Assembly (NCBI GenBank): GCA_964452495.1
Contig: CAYVMC010000009.1
Location: 1 to 63,601 of the forward strand
Source of the DNA: CALUTH01 sp964452495
Lineage (GTDB): Bacteria; Cyanobacteriota; Vampirovibrionia; Gastranaerophilales; Gastranaerophilaceae
Length of the DNA stretch: 63,601 nt
Direction of reading: 5' to 3'
The position numbers and the translations under genes are program-made. Shown in pieces: positions 25,308 through 33,996 of the stretch (position 1 is the first letter of the stretch; each line of letters opens with the position of its first letter). The notes under the pieces were generated by a model. The model saw nothing but the letters and a program-made list of their open reading frames with translations. It did not search any database and was not told the origin of the DNA.

Positions 25308-28286
25308 ATGGCAGCAATAAATAAAATTCAAAACCAAACAGCTTTTACACAACAAAAACCGAACTCTGAACAAAAGAAGTCCGGCAGTGTCAATATGGAA
25401 CGCTTTCTGCCATTACCAAAAATGCACTACAAAAATCATAATGAAATTCCTGATTCGGTAAACAACATAAAACCGGAACCCGGACAAGGACATTTACTAA
25501 ATGGCGGAATATTTGGGTCAATCGGAAGGTTTTTTGTTAATAGAGCTTATGATATTAAATCCGTTTATAAAGGTTACACTGGAACAGCAAATGATCATCA
25601 GCTAGGTAGAACAAACGATGTTGGTCTTGTTCTGAGCGGACTTGGAATAGCTTCGTTTCTTGCAACAAAGCGTGTTGCAACAATGCCTAAACATATGGAA
25701 TTTGTTGGATTTGCATCCTTCTTATCCTCAATGGCAATATGGCCTAAAATAGGTATATTCGGACCTGCAAGACTTGTCCACGGTTTTGATGTCGACAAAC
25801 GATATATTGACGATCAAGGACGTAACAAATCTGTATTCCAAGATCCAAACTATGTTCCGTTTGATTTATACAGAGGCAAGAAAAAAAGTGAAAATTTATC
25901 AGCTATAGCTGATTATATGGGCATTTCTAAAGAAGCACCCAATAGAGAAGAAATAGTAAAAGACCAGATGATAAAAATTGCAAGACAAAATAATACTCTC
26001 TGGATGTTAACCTCGGGTGTTGCTGTTCCAACTCTTACTGCACTGCTTTGTAATGGATTTGAACGTTTTTATGAACCTAAAGTTGTAGCGCACAAAGCAC
26101 AGTTGCATAAAGAAAAATTAAATGCTATGTATAACAACGTAATCAAAAACACCGCATCTATAGAATTAACCCCAAAATCTTCTAAACCATCTACTATATC
26201 CCGTGCATTTACAAAATTTGCACAAATAGATGGCCCCGGGAAAATCCTTACAGAAAAAGAAATCACTACTTTTGTTAACTCTGTGACTAAAGATGCCGGA
26301 GCAGGAGTTTCTGCAGCTCTGTCCTATGACATTAACAAAATGCTTTCCCAAAAAGATAAGATTGCTGTCAATCAAAAATATATTGAGCATTTAGCAGCAA
26401 ATATTAAAGCCGCCTTTGAAAGTAATAGTATTGAAAAATTAAAAGATGGCATTTTATCCGGTGATGAAATTAAAAATGCATTGGGAATGACAGATAAACA
26501 AGTTAAGCTTATTGATGTTAACGATATACAATCAAAATTAACCATTTCAGTATATAACAAATTAGGTTCATCATTACAAAATGAGATAAAAAATAAAATA
26601 GACAAAATAGTTTCCGGAGCTACAAAAAACACCTCCGGTAAAATAAGCATCGTAGACCAACAGTTTATGGAAAATCTGGCTAAAAATCTTGAAGTAAAAT
26701 TTCAGGGACATAAACTACTAAAAAATGGCATTCTATCCTTTGATGAAATTAAAAATGCATTGGATATTACTGATGAACAACTTAAGACCGGTGTTACTTA
26801 TAATGATAAAACCATTCAATCTCAATTAAAAGCGGCAATAAACAATAAACTCGCTCAATCAAAGATTGATAAATCAAACCTCTCCCGTGTACAAGCAATA
26901 GCAGAAAAACAGCTGCAAGGTAATGAAATTATTCCTAAGTCAACCAAATTTATTATGACAAAAGATACAGCCGAGAGTATAAACTCTATTGGAAAGGCTA
27001 TGGAAGATTATCTTGTACAATTCAAACAACTTAAAGAAATTAATGCTCTGAAAATGGGAGATATTGCAGATTCTCAAAATGCGTTTTTCTGGAAAAAACT
27101 TGAAAAAACATTTACAAATATTGTTCATCCTAACAATGTTATTAACTCAAAAGACTTGAAACTGCTTGTTGATAATAATGAAGCTATAAAACTTGACGCA
27201 AAAGCTAATCTTGAAGCTTTAGTAAAAGATGAAATAGCTTATAAACAGGCAGTCAGAACAATAAGCGAATTAAAAGATAATTATATTGCTGCAATGCTCG
27301 GTGATAACTTACCGGCAAATGCTTATAATGATTTTATTTTCGGCAAATATAACAACGAAGGAACTAGCTGGAATAAACGAACTTTCCAGCACAACCTTAC
27401 TGAAATGGATAAATTTATTGAATTACAAACAAAACTTGCAAACAATTTCAAAAATAATGTAGATAACAATAAGTTCCGCCGTCTGGTTGATGTAATTGCC
27501 GCTGGAGCAGACAATAGAACATCCATCGCATACCTCGAAACAAAAGCAAATGTTAATAAAGTTGAAAATTTTGTAACAGCCTGTGACAGAATTATTCATA
27601 CACTTGATATATTCAGAAGATCTCATCTTTACAAGCTGGCAGATGACTTTACAATTGATAAAAATGCTTTATTTGAAAAAGCTAAACTTGAAACATTGAG
27701 TGCAGGTTCGCATGATTTCTTTGCAAAGTTTAATTTACGTAATAAACCGCATGAATTTAGAAAGTACATGGAGCTTGTATATGGCGGAGCGTACCTTGAT
27801 CCGGCAACAAAAAGTGTCATGTCTCCAACCTCATTAGAAACAACAACAACCTGGCTTAACAGAACAAGACAAATCTTAGGAAATTATATAAAACTTGGCA
27901 ATTTTGGCGGGACTAATAACTGGCTTTATTCCGAATTTACATTACACGAAGGTATAGACAGCCGTTACAATGATAATTTACTAAAAACATCAGAAGCCGC
28001 ATACAAACTTCAAGGTAAAACTCCGGTTGAATTATTAAATCAAGGATTTAAAAACTCATATAACAGTAATAAGTGGTTGAGAACCTTTGGCGGACTATTC
28101 GTCGGTGTTTTTGCTCTTTCAATACTATCACAATTCTTCTTTGGGAAAAAAGACTCCACCATTCCAAAAGAAAAAACCCGTATTGCACAAAAAAAACTAG
28201 AATTTAGAAATGCAAAAAATAATACAGTTAATGCAAATACGCAAATAAACAGAAAGCTTGAAAAGGAGGTTGCTAATGCACGTTAA
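25308..28286 (+). CDS. Large membrane protein with internal EF-hand-like repeats, operon gene 2
   Basis: A 992-aa protein. Hydrophobic segments lie near the N-terminus (LVLSGLGIASFLATK, EFVGFASFLSSMAIW, LWMLTSGVAVPTLTALL) and one near the C-terminus (FGGLFVGVFALSILSQFFFG), with a large helical domain between. That domain contains a tandem duplication about 110 residues apart: KDGILSGDEIKNALGMTDKQ and KNGILSFDEIKNALDITDEQ, each led by a similar helix. The repeats resemble degenerate EF-hands. It overlaps the GH13 gene start by 11 bases, so all three operon genes are probably made together. Family unknown. Confidence 0.75.
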   Translation: MAAINKIQNQTAFTQQKPNSEQKKSGSVNMERFLPLPKMHYKNHNEIPDSVNNIKPEPGQGHLLNGGIFGSIGRFFVNRAYDIKSVYKGYTGTANDHQLGRTNDVGLVLSGLGIASFLATKRVATMPKHMEFVGFASFLSSMAIWPKIGIFGPARLVHGFDVDKRYIDDQGRNKSVFQDPNYVPFDLYRGKKKSENLSAIADYMGISKEAPNREEIVKDQMIKIARQNNTLWMLTSGVAVPTLTALLCNGFERFYEPKVVAHKAQLHKEKLNAMYNNVIKNTASIELTPKSSKPSTISRAFTKFAQIDGPGKILTEKEITTFVNSVTKDAGAGVSAALSYDINKMLSQKDKIAVNQKYIEHLAANIKAAFESNSIEKLKDGILSGDEIKNALGMTDKQVKLIDVNDIQSKLTISVYNKLGSSLQNEIKNKIDKIVSGATKNTSGKISIVDQQFMENLAKNLEVKFQGHKLLKNGILSFDEIKNALDITDEQLKTGVTYNDKTIQSQLKAAINNKLAQSKIDKSNLSRVQAIAEKQLQGNEIIPKSTKFIMTKDTAESINSIGKAMEDYLVQFKQLKEINALKMGDIADSQNAFFWKKLEKTFTNIVHPNNVINSKDLKLLVDNNEAIKLDAKANLEALVKDEIAYKQAVRTISELKDNYIAAMLGDNLPANAYNDFIFGKYNNEGTSWNKRTFQHNLTEMDKFIELQTKLANNFKNNVDNNKFRRLVDVIAAGADNRTSIAYLETKANVNKVENFVTACDRIIHTLDIFRRSHLYKLADDFTIDKNALFEKAKLETLSAGSHDFFAKFNLRNKPHEFRKYMELVYGGAYLDPATKSVMSPTSLETTTTWLNRTRQILGNYIKLGNFGGTNNWLYSEFTLHEGIDSRYNDNLLKTSEAAYKLQGKTPVELLNQGFKNSYNSNKWLRTFGGLFVGVFALSILSQFFFGKKDSTIPKEKTRIAQKKLEFRNAKNNTVNANTQINRKLEKEVANAR

Positions 28287-30111
28287 TTCCTTACACAATC
28301 TAAATATCTCAAAAATTCAACCTCAGTTTAAAGCAGATTTGAAAAATAACGAAAAAATATCAAATGAACAAAGTAATACTGTACAAACTACAACCAATCC
28401 GTTTGAAAATTATTTAGACAGCCAAGCTGCAGTTAATGCTGCAAATATTACAAAAATACAAGCTGTTGATAATAAAATAAATACACCTGTTGAATATAAA
28501 AATAATCTTCGTTCAATGATTCACGACAACAATGCAGTAATTATGGCAATTATCCCGAGAATTCTCGGTGCTAAAGATTTAAACGGAGACAGAAGAATTA
28601 ATCCAAAACTCGGCGAAAAACCCGGAACGTTCTTAAGCTGTATCGATAAACTTGATGAAATAAAAGATTTGGGAATTAATACATTACATGTTTTACCAAT
28701 TCATCCTCCAGGAAAAACAAAAGCTATGGGTACTGCCGGTTCAGTTTACGCTCCCTTAAAATTTGTTGAAGATAACGGAGACATTGCAATTGATCCTGTA
28801 TTAGTTGATTTTTCTGATCCCAGAAGCCCTCTGGAACAGTTTAAAGTATTCATTGATGCCTGTCATGAACGAGGCTTAAAAGTTATGCTTGATTTACCTA
28901 GCTGTGCATCTTTAGATATGAGTAATAATGAATATGAATTAATGGCGCATGGCAGACATGGCGAAGATAAATGTCCACAAGGCTGGGTTGATATCAGAAT
29001 GTTTAACCCTTGGGAAGATGAGACAAAACGACAACTAAATCCAAAACTCTTAGAAATGCACAAACAACTTATTGACAGTTGTATTGATTTAGGTGTTGAC
29101 GGAATAAGAGCTGACGTTGCACGTGCGAAGCCAACAGAGTTCTGGGATATCTTAATTACTTATTCACATGAAAAAGATCCGGAATTTGCGTGGCTTGCCG
29201 AAACTTATACCTATGAATGTGCATCACCGCAAGTAAACATGATGTATGATCGTCCTATTGACTCTTTAAGAGCCGGATTTGACTGCTATTACGGTCAATA
29301 CCACATGTTCCATGAAATGAAAGCCAGTGAATTCCTTGATTATGTTGCAATGAATCTTGATTTAACTAATCGAGATTATGAAGGTGATGGAATAAAAGAA
29401 CTTGCCGGCAAGTCATTAATCGGGTCATTTACAACCCACGATGACATGTCCGCAATGGTTCGAGGCGGTGAAGTTTTTTGTAATTTATCAACAATTATTC
29501 AATCAACAGTTCCAATGACAAATCCTTATTATGTTGATGGTTTCCAATATGGAGATGCTTATGATTACCCGTATGCTAATAAAAAAGATATTGAAACCCA
29601 AACAGACAGTTATATAAACAAAGTTCATAAATATAAACTTGATTTATTCAACTTCTCAGCACCTCCTGAGGGTAATTATCCCGACATAGGCAGAGTAATG
29701 AAAGAAACCAATGAAATGCGCAAAAAGTATGATGATATTATCACTAAAGGCAGCTTTATTGAATTGTATAAAGAAGGTGACAAGGGTGATTGGATTATAC
29801 CTTACGCAAGACATTTAAACGGTAAAACTCTTATTGTCATTGCAAACAAAAATGTAAACCGCCCCGTATCCGTAGCGGTATGGGTTCCCGGTATAAAAGA
29901 AGGACAACGGTTAAAGAACATCGCACCAGAATATGGTGAAAAAAGCACCTTCCAAACTGCAAATAATGAAATAAGAGCAATTCTTGCACCTGCAAAAGCT
30001 TATGTATTTGAAGTCGATACTCCTAATATTGAAACGGACTATAGTGACTATGTTTATAAGCAAAATTTTGATGAAGGAGAATTAATTAATAAGAAAGTCT
30101 CAAAAAAATAA
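28276..30111 (+). CDS. GH13 (alpha-amylase family) protein without signal peptide, with N-terminal F-K-A motif
   Basis: A 611-aa paralogue of the secreted GH13 protein at 3297. The catalytic set is intact: nucleophile Asp280 (GVDGIRADV), acid/base Glu309 (AWLAETY), His388-Asp389 (GSFTTHDD). Region I is DLPSCAS, again lacking the usual Asn-His. The first 90 residues replace the signal peptide with a polar extension containing IQPQFKADLK (F18-K19-A20), the short motif seen on other accessory proteins. The calcium-loop insert of the paralogue is present but degraded (AKDLNGDRRINP). Start ATG 28276 follows AAAAGGAGG. It is cotranscribed with two unknown membrane proteins and closed by a strong terminator. 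Substrate unknown. Confidence 0.9.
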   Translation: MHVNSLHNLNISKIQPQFKADLKNNEKISNEQSNTVQTTTNPFENYLDSQAAVNAANITKIQAVDNKINTPVEYKNNLRSMIHDNNAVIMAIIPRILGAKDLNGDRRINPKLGEKPGTFLSCIDKLDEIKDLGINTLHVLPIHPPGKTKAMGTAGSVYAPLKFVEDNGDIAIDPVLVDFSDPRSPLEQFKVFIDACHERGLKVMLDLPSCASLDMSNNEYELMAHGRHGEDKCPQGWVDIRMFNPWEDETKRQLNPKLLEMHKQLIDSCIDLGVDGIRADVARAKPTEFWDILITYSHEKDPEFAWLAETYTYECASPQVNMMYDRPIDSLRAGFDCYYGQYHMFHEMKASEFLDYVAMNLDLTNRDYEGDGIKELAGKSLIGSFTTHDDMSAMVRGGEVFCNLSTIIQSTVPMTNPYYVDGFQYGDAYDYPYANKKDIETQTDSYINKVHKYKLDLFNFSAPPEGNYPDIGRVMKETNEMRKKYDDIITKGSFIELYKEGDKGDWIIPYARHLNGKTLIVIANKNVNRPVSVAVWVPGIKEGQRLKNIAPEYGEKSTFQTANNEIRAILAPAKAYVFEVDTPNIETDYSDYVYKQNFDEGELINKKVSKK

Positions 30112-30130
30112 AATATTAGAATACAAGATT

Positions 30131-30162
30131 AAGGCTCCTGAATGTTTGCATTCAGGAGCCTT
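30131..30162. terminator. Strong bidirectional hairpin
   Basis: A perfect 14-bp stem AAGGCTCCTGAATG (30131-30144) and its complement (30149-30162) with a TTTG loop, between the convergent GH13 gene and the small gene at 30186. U tracts are short on both sides, but the stem is very stable. Confidence 0.85.
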
Positions 30163-30185
30163 AATCTTTCTATTAACTTTGTTTT

Positions 30186-30374
30186 TTATTTAACACTATC
30201 TTTTATGACAATAAGATTATTAAATACTTTCATAACGCAGGTTGGAAGTACAACTTCGTGCAGACCATCAGCTATACTTATTATACTGCCGGCTTTCAAT
30301 ACTACATCTTCACCCTTGTACTGAAACGTATAATCATCTTTTCGATCAGATCTGATAGTAATTTTGTTATCCAT
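30186..30374 (-). CDS. Small beta-rich protein, unknown
   Basis: A 62-aa product starting MDNKITIRSDRKDDYTFQY, with AGAAGGA upstream of the ATG. The sequence alternates hydrophobic and polar residues as in a small beta barrel (DVVLKAGSIISIADGLHEV, MKVFNNLIVIKDS). No membrane span. It sits 87 bp downstream of rpsR on the same strand, possibly at the end of that operon. Family not recognised. Confidence 0.6.
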   Translation of the reverse strand: MDNKITIRSDRKDDYTFQYKGEDVVLKAGSIISIADGLHEVVLPTCVMKVFNNLIVIKDSVK

Positions 30375-30461
30375 TTTTTTATCCTTCTAATATTAAATTT
30401 AAACAAAAAATAAACGGATATACACCCTCAACAGGAGCATACCCGCTTTATTAAAATAAAA

Positions 30462-30695
30462 TTAGTCAAAAACGTACCCGATAATAGATGCTTCTCTTGC
30501 ACGTTTAACAGCTTTGGTAATCATTCTTTGATGTTTTGCACAATTACCGGTTACACGTCTCGGAATAATTTTTCCAGCTTCAGTTAAATAGCGTTTTAAT
30601 TTAGACGCATCTTTATAATCGATTACATCAACATGTTCAGCACAAAAAGAACAGGTTTTGCGTTTTTTCTTGTCTTGTAAATCTTGTTTTGCCAT
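30462..30695 (-). CDS. rpsR: 30S ribosomal protein S18
   Basis: A 77-aa small-subunit protein binding 16S rRNA next to S6. It shows the family core DYKDASKLKRYLTEAGKI then PRRVTGNCAKHQRMITKAVK and RAREASIIGYV. An N-terminal CSFC pair (residues ~15-18) marks a zinc-type S18. It closes the rpsF-ssb-rpsR cluster. Ribosome binding site AGAAAGG. Confidence 0.98.
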   Translation of the reverse strand: MAKQDLQDKKKRKTCSFCAEHVDVIDYKDASKLKRYLTEAGKIIPRRVTGNCAKHQRMITKAVKRAREASIIGYVFD

Positions 30696-30736
30696 AGTTT
30701 TAAATTGCCTTTCTAGCCTAATTAATTTCTACCATC

Positions 30737-31153
30737 CTAAAAGGGAATTTCTTCCTCATTTATCAATTCATTAACATCTTCAATGTCTTCATTATCAGCA
30801 TATTTTACGATAGAATCGTTAGCTTCAACAGAAGCGACTGATACAGCTGAAGCTCCGCCTATTTTCTCTATAGTATTAGCATCTAATTCAAAAACTTTCC
30901 TTTCATTACCGCGTTCATCCTTAACATTTGTTATTTGCAATGAACCTTCAACCAGTACTCTATCTGCTTTTAAAAGAGATGAAAGAACTTCCTGATGAGA
31001 CTGGCGTTTCGAAATCACACGTAACATTATAGGTTCAGCATTTCGTTCTTCTATAGACACAACAAATGATGAAACTGAAACATTATTTTGTGTAAAACGC
31101 TCCTCTGGAGTTCTTACTATAGTACCCGTAATTACTGCTTTTGCTAATGACAT
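30737..31153 (-). CDS. ssb: Single-stranded DNA-binding protein
   Basis: A 138-aa OB-fold protein coating ssDNA in replication and repair. The N-terminal OB domain (1-100) is short but recognisable (AVITGTIVRTPEERFT, VSSFVVSIEE, DRVLVEGSLQITNV). After it comes an acidic linker and the protein-interaction tip EEEIPF, the canonical acidic C-terminus with terminal Pro-Phe. Its ATG shares one base with the rpsF stop (TAATG), and it lies between rpsF and rpsR, the classical arrangement. The OB domain departs noticeably from the typical W-containing sequence, so this is a diverged SSB. Confidence 0.92.
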   Translation of the reverse strand: MSLAKAVITGTIVRTPEERFTQNNVSVSSFVVSIEERNAEPIMLRVISKRQSHQEVLSSLLKADRVLVEGSLQITNVKDERGNERKVFELDANTIEKIGGASAVSVASVEANDSIVKYADNEDIEDVNELINEEEIPF

Positions 31154-31455
31154 TATACAGCCTGTACTTTCTTTGATGTTTCTAAAAACATTGTTCTGAT
31201 GACATTTTCATTGAGTCTTAAGCTTCTTGTAAAATCCGCAACTTTTTCTGCTGGGAGAGATAGTATTGTATTAACAAAAAAACCATCTCTGAAATTTTGA
31301 ACATCAAATGCAAGTTTTTTACGTCCAATTTTATCCGTTGATATTACAGAGCCGCCCATTTCAGCGACATCAGAATTTAATTTTTCTACAACCTTTTCTA
31401 CTTCTTCTGTATCAAGATTGGGTCTAAGAATTGTTAATAATTCATAATTTTTCAT
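31153..31455 (-). CDS. rpsF: 30S ribosomal protein S6
   Basis: A 100-aa protein that pairs with S18 on the 30S platform. The family start MKNYELLTILRPNLD is seen, then GGSVISTDKIGRKKLAFDVQ and the strand FFVNTILSLP. ATG 31455 has AAGGAGA at good spacing; the longer frame to 31524 has no such signal and overlaps dapF. It is translationally coupled to ssb. Confidence 0.98.
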   Translation of the reverse strand: MKNYELLTILRPNLDTEEVEKVVEKLNSDVAEMGGSVISTDKIGRKKLAFDVQNFRDGFFVNTILSLPAEKVADFTRSLRLNENVIRTMFLETSKKVQAV

Positions 31456-31501
31456 ATTTATATTTCTCCTTATAAAAAAGATTTTAACATAAACATAAAA
31501 A

Positions 31502-32347
31502 TTACAACACGTAATCTCCTTCAAAAGTATAATTTGCAGGCCCCGTAAGATAAACAGGGAAATTGGTTTTACCTTCTATCCCCTGCCAGTCAACAGTTAC
31601 AGCACCTCCAGGAAGATTAACTAAAACTTTACTTTCTGTTAAGTTATTTAAAATTCCTGCCACTACAGATGCACACGCGCCGGTACCACACGCAAGAGTA
31701 ATTCCGCAACCACGTTCCCAAACGCTCAACTCTATTTCGTTACGGGAAACAATCCTGACAAACTCAACATTTGTTTTTTCAGGAAATACCGGATTTATTT
31801 CTATTTGAGGACCATATTTTTGCGCAAGAGGCATCGTCTCTAGATCTGTAAAAATTACAAAATGAGGATTCCCCATAGAAACCGCATTACCCGTAAATGA
31901 TACATCTTGCAATTGCAGTACATAATTTATACATTTATCTCCAAGGAAAGGTATTTTATCAGGAATTACTACCGGTACAGACATTTTAACAGCAACCTCT
32001 CCGGAAGATAAAACCTTCGGTGTAATAGTTCCAGCATCCGTCTTTACTGTAAATTCTGATTTCGCAATAATTTTTTTATCATATAAGTATTTAGCAAAAC
32101 AACGCATTCCATTCCCGCACATCTGCGCGGTTGAACCATCAGAATTATAAAAATACCAGCCAATATCCGTTTTTTGCGTTTTATAATCAGGAATAATCAA
32201 TCCGTCCGCACCAACCCCAAAATGTCTGTCACACAAAGTTCGAGCTAAGTCTGCCATAAACATTCTTGATTTTTTATACTCGGGGTAATCAATTATTATA
32301 AAGTCATTACCACACCCCTGCATTTTTGTAAAATGTACTGTTTCCAT
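31502..32347 (-). CDS. dapF: Diaminopimelate epimerase
   Basis: Interconverts LL- and meso-diaminopimelate, supplying lysine and the peptidoglycan cross-linking residue. At 281 aa it is full length. It has the N-terminal KMQGCGNDFIIID, the first catalytic Cys in QMCGNGMRCFAKY, and the second in LACGTGACASV, as PLP-independent epimerases need. Ribosome binding site GGAGAAATA. It sits 46 bp upstream of rpsF on the same strand, likely cotranscribed. Confidence 0.97.
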   Translation of the reverse strand: METVHFTKMQGCGNDFIIIDYPEYKKSRMFMADLARTLCDRHFGVGADGLIIPDYKTQKTDIGWYFYNSDGSTAQMCGNGMRCFAKYLYDKKIIAKSEFTVKTDAGTITPKVLSSGEVAVKMSVPVVIPDKIPFLGDKCINYVLQLQDVSFTGNAVSMGNPHFVIFTDLETMPLAQKYGPQIEINPVFPEKTNVEFVRIVSRNEIELSVWERGCGITLACGTGACASVVAGILNNLTESKVLVNLPGGAVTVDWQGIEGKTNFPVYLTGPANYTFEGDYVL

Positions 32348-32391
32348 TATTTCTCCGTAATTTCAAAAACTATTATACAACATTTTAAGTG

Positions 32392-32730
32392 TTATACAAC
32401 AGTAAATTTACGATTACGCAATTCTCGCCTGTCTTCTTCCATATCAATTGTATTTATAAACAATTTTACTCTTTTGTCAAACCCTGTTAAATTTAACACT
32501 GCTATAAGTTCCGGAGGTGTATTCAACAAAATAATAGTCCTATTCTTAAATTCCTTCAGTAAATCAAAAAAGTCAGGAGAGAGAGAACATATATTCTCCA
32601 TATCTATTGCAGGATATTTGTTCTTACGGGGATTATTAAAAAATTCCCTGATTTCTTTAATTTCATTTTTTAAAAGGATCCGAAACTTAGGACATAAAAC
32701 CGTATAATTTTCTGTCTCGTAGGTTATCAT
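32392..32730 (-). CDS. STAS-domain protein (anti-sigma factor antagonist-like)
   Basis: A 112-aa single-domain protein. The pattern PAIDMENICSLSPDFFDLLK, then RTIILLNTPPELIAVLNLTG and an end strand, fits the STAS fold (strand, loop with a Ser, helix, strand, helix). In family members, phosphorylation of the loop Ser controls binding to an anti-sigma factor or kinase. Here that loop reads SLSPD. The ATG has no Shine-Dalgarno, but a TAAAAT box ends six bases before it, so the mRNA may be leaderless. Partner unknown; no RsbW-like kinase is nearby. Confidence 0.68.
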   Translation of the reverse strand: MITYETENYTVLCPKFRILLKNEIKEIREFFNNPRKNKYPAIDMENICSLSPDFFDLLKEFKNRTIILLNTPPELIAVLNLTGFDKRVKLFINTIDMEEDRRELRNRKFTVV

Positions 32731-32736
32731 ACTAAA

Positions 32737-32742
32737 ATTTTA
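32737..32742 (-). promoter_or_regulatory. -10 box of a possible leaderless transcript (STAS gene)
   Basis: On the minus strand TAAAAT (32742-32737) is followed by six bases and then the ATG at 32730, the distance expected if transcription begins at the start codon. No convincing -35. Confidence 0.35.
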
Positions 32743-32810
32743 ACAATTTACTCGAATTTCCTACACTACCGAAACATATAAGATTTGTATAACTTTAGTA
32801 TAGGTTTAAA

Positions 32811-33332
32811 CTAAAAAATAACTTGTTTCTCTGTCACTATAATATCAACCTTTTTATCATGCTCTTCAAATGGCAGTATTTCAAATACCAATTCATCCGG
32901 CAATGCAAAAACCGTTCTTGCCCTGCCTGTTTCAAGAAAAAAATCGTAACACCCTTTACCATAACCCAATCGGTTTTTATTTTTATCTGCACACAACCCC
33001 GGCATTATTATTAAATCAATTTCATCAACATCTACAGGCGATGTACATGGTTCTAAAATATTATACTTAGACAAAGTAAGTTTATCTCCCATTTTCCACG
33101 GACAGGCTAACATATTTGGCCCGTCAAGCCGAGGAAGATAAAATACTTTATTATCATCCGCAAGTGACAAAAGATTTAATTCATTATCCTTAGGATAATA
33201 CAGCATTACATTTTTTGCAGTCATATAAAATGTAAGTCCGCGAATTTTGTCGGTAATAATTTCACTTATAGTACTAATATCAAGTTTTGCCCTGATTTCT
33301 TTAGCTTTCTGCCTATAATATTTTTTATCCAT
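32811..33332 (-). CDS. 5-formyltetrahydrofolate cyclo-ligase
   Basis: A 173-aa enzyme (MTHFS/YgfA family) converting 5-formyl-THF with ATP to 5,10-methenyl-THF in one-carbon metabolism. It shows the N-terminal basic segment YYRQKAKEIRAKL, VMLYYPKDNELN, the YLPRLDG strand, and the signature GLCADKNKNRLGYGKGCYD with the nucleotide-binding Gly-rich loop. The length is slightly short for the family (usually ~180-200), with a trimmed N-terminus. It stands alone, divergent from the EF-hand gene. Confidence 0.93.
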   Translation of the reverse strand: MDKKYYRQKAKEIRAKLDISTISEIITDKIRGLTFYMTAKNVMLYYPKDNELNLLSLADDNKVFYLPRLDGPNMLACPWKMGDKLTLSKYNILEPCTSPVDVDEIDLIIMPGLCADKNKNRLGYGKGCYDFFLETGRARTVFALPDELVFEILPFEEHDKKVDIIVTEKQVIF

Positions 33333-33361
33333 AATTACATTTTACTCCGTAGTATAAAGAC

Positions 33362-33384
33362 TGTAAATTTTACAAAAATTTACA
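33362..33384. promoter_or_regulatory. Perfect inverted repeat in divergent intergenic region
   Basis: Arms TGTAAATTTT (33362-33371) and AAAATTTACA (33375-33384) are separated by ACA. The site lies 29 bp upstream of the cyclo-ligase start (-) and 72 bp upstream of the EF-hand gene (+). The half-site is repeated in tandem at 24084-24103. Confidence 0.45.
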
Positions 33385-33456
33385 TTGTTAACACTAAAAA
33401 GTCAATTTATAAGACATCTTTTACTTTATATATAATATAATTTAGGAGAGAGATAT

Positions 33457-33996
33457 ATGACCAATATTCGTAAAGAAACCATTCAAAATGCTTATAATAC
33501 AAGAATAGCAGCTTCAAAACCTCAAAATCCGTTACAAAAAAGTAAAAACATAGTTCTTTTCAAAAACCAAACAACTAATGAACAGGATAAAAAACAGGCT
33601 TATCTTGATTACTCTGAAATGATACTTGAGAAATTCGATACTGATAAAGACGGAAAAGTTTCAAAAGAAGAATTTAAACAAGGAAACCTTAAACTTAATT
33701 ATGAAGTAAAAAAACAGCTTTATAATGAACCGAAAGATAATAAAAATTTAATAAAAAGAATGTTATCACATAATTACAACATCGTGTCTACAATACTTGA
33801 CACTAATTCTGACGGTTATATTTCAAAAGAAGAATATGCAATGCTTGTATTAATGAGCGACGAACAGGGGGGAGTTCCTGCCGATGGGAAATTTACTATT
33901 AAGGATGAAGAAGCTGCTATGTATCAAATGAGGATGGAACAAAATAATCCTGCTTTTCTAAGTAGATTAAAAAACAATCCATTTTCAAGCAAATAA
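33457..33996 (+). CDS. EF-hand calcium-binding protein
   Basis: A 179-aa soluble protein with two canonical EF-hand loops: DTDKDGKVSKEE (about 56-67) and DTNSDGYISKEE (about 113-124), each with D-x-D/N-x-D-G and a final Glu for calcium, and flanking helices. No signal peptide is visible. The N-terminal 50 residues are polar and hold IVLFKNQ, possibly a weak form of the F-x-G motif. Strong ribosome binding site (TTAGGAGAGAG). Its stop abuts the convergent murJ stop with no gap. Role unknown; a cytosolic calcium sensor is plausible. Confidence 0.88.
   Translation: MTNIRKETIQNAYNTRIAASKPQNPLQKSKNIVLFKNQTTNEQDKKQAYLDYSEMILEKFDTDKDGKVSKEEFKQGNLKLNYEVKKQLYNEPKDNKNLIKRMLSHNYNIVSTILDTNSDGYISKEEYAMLVLMSDEQGGVPADGKFTIKDEEAAMYQMRMEQNNPAFLSRLKNNPFSSK

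Noticed and set aside
32333..32707. Plus-strand frame across the STAS gene
   Set aside because: No start signal; the minus-strand STAS frame explains the codon pattern.
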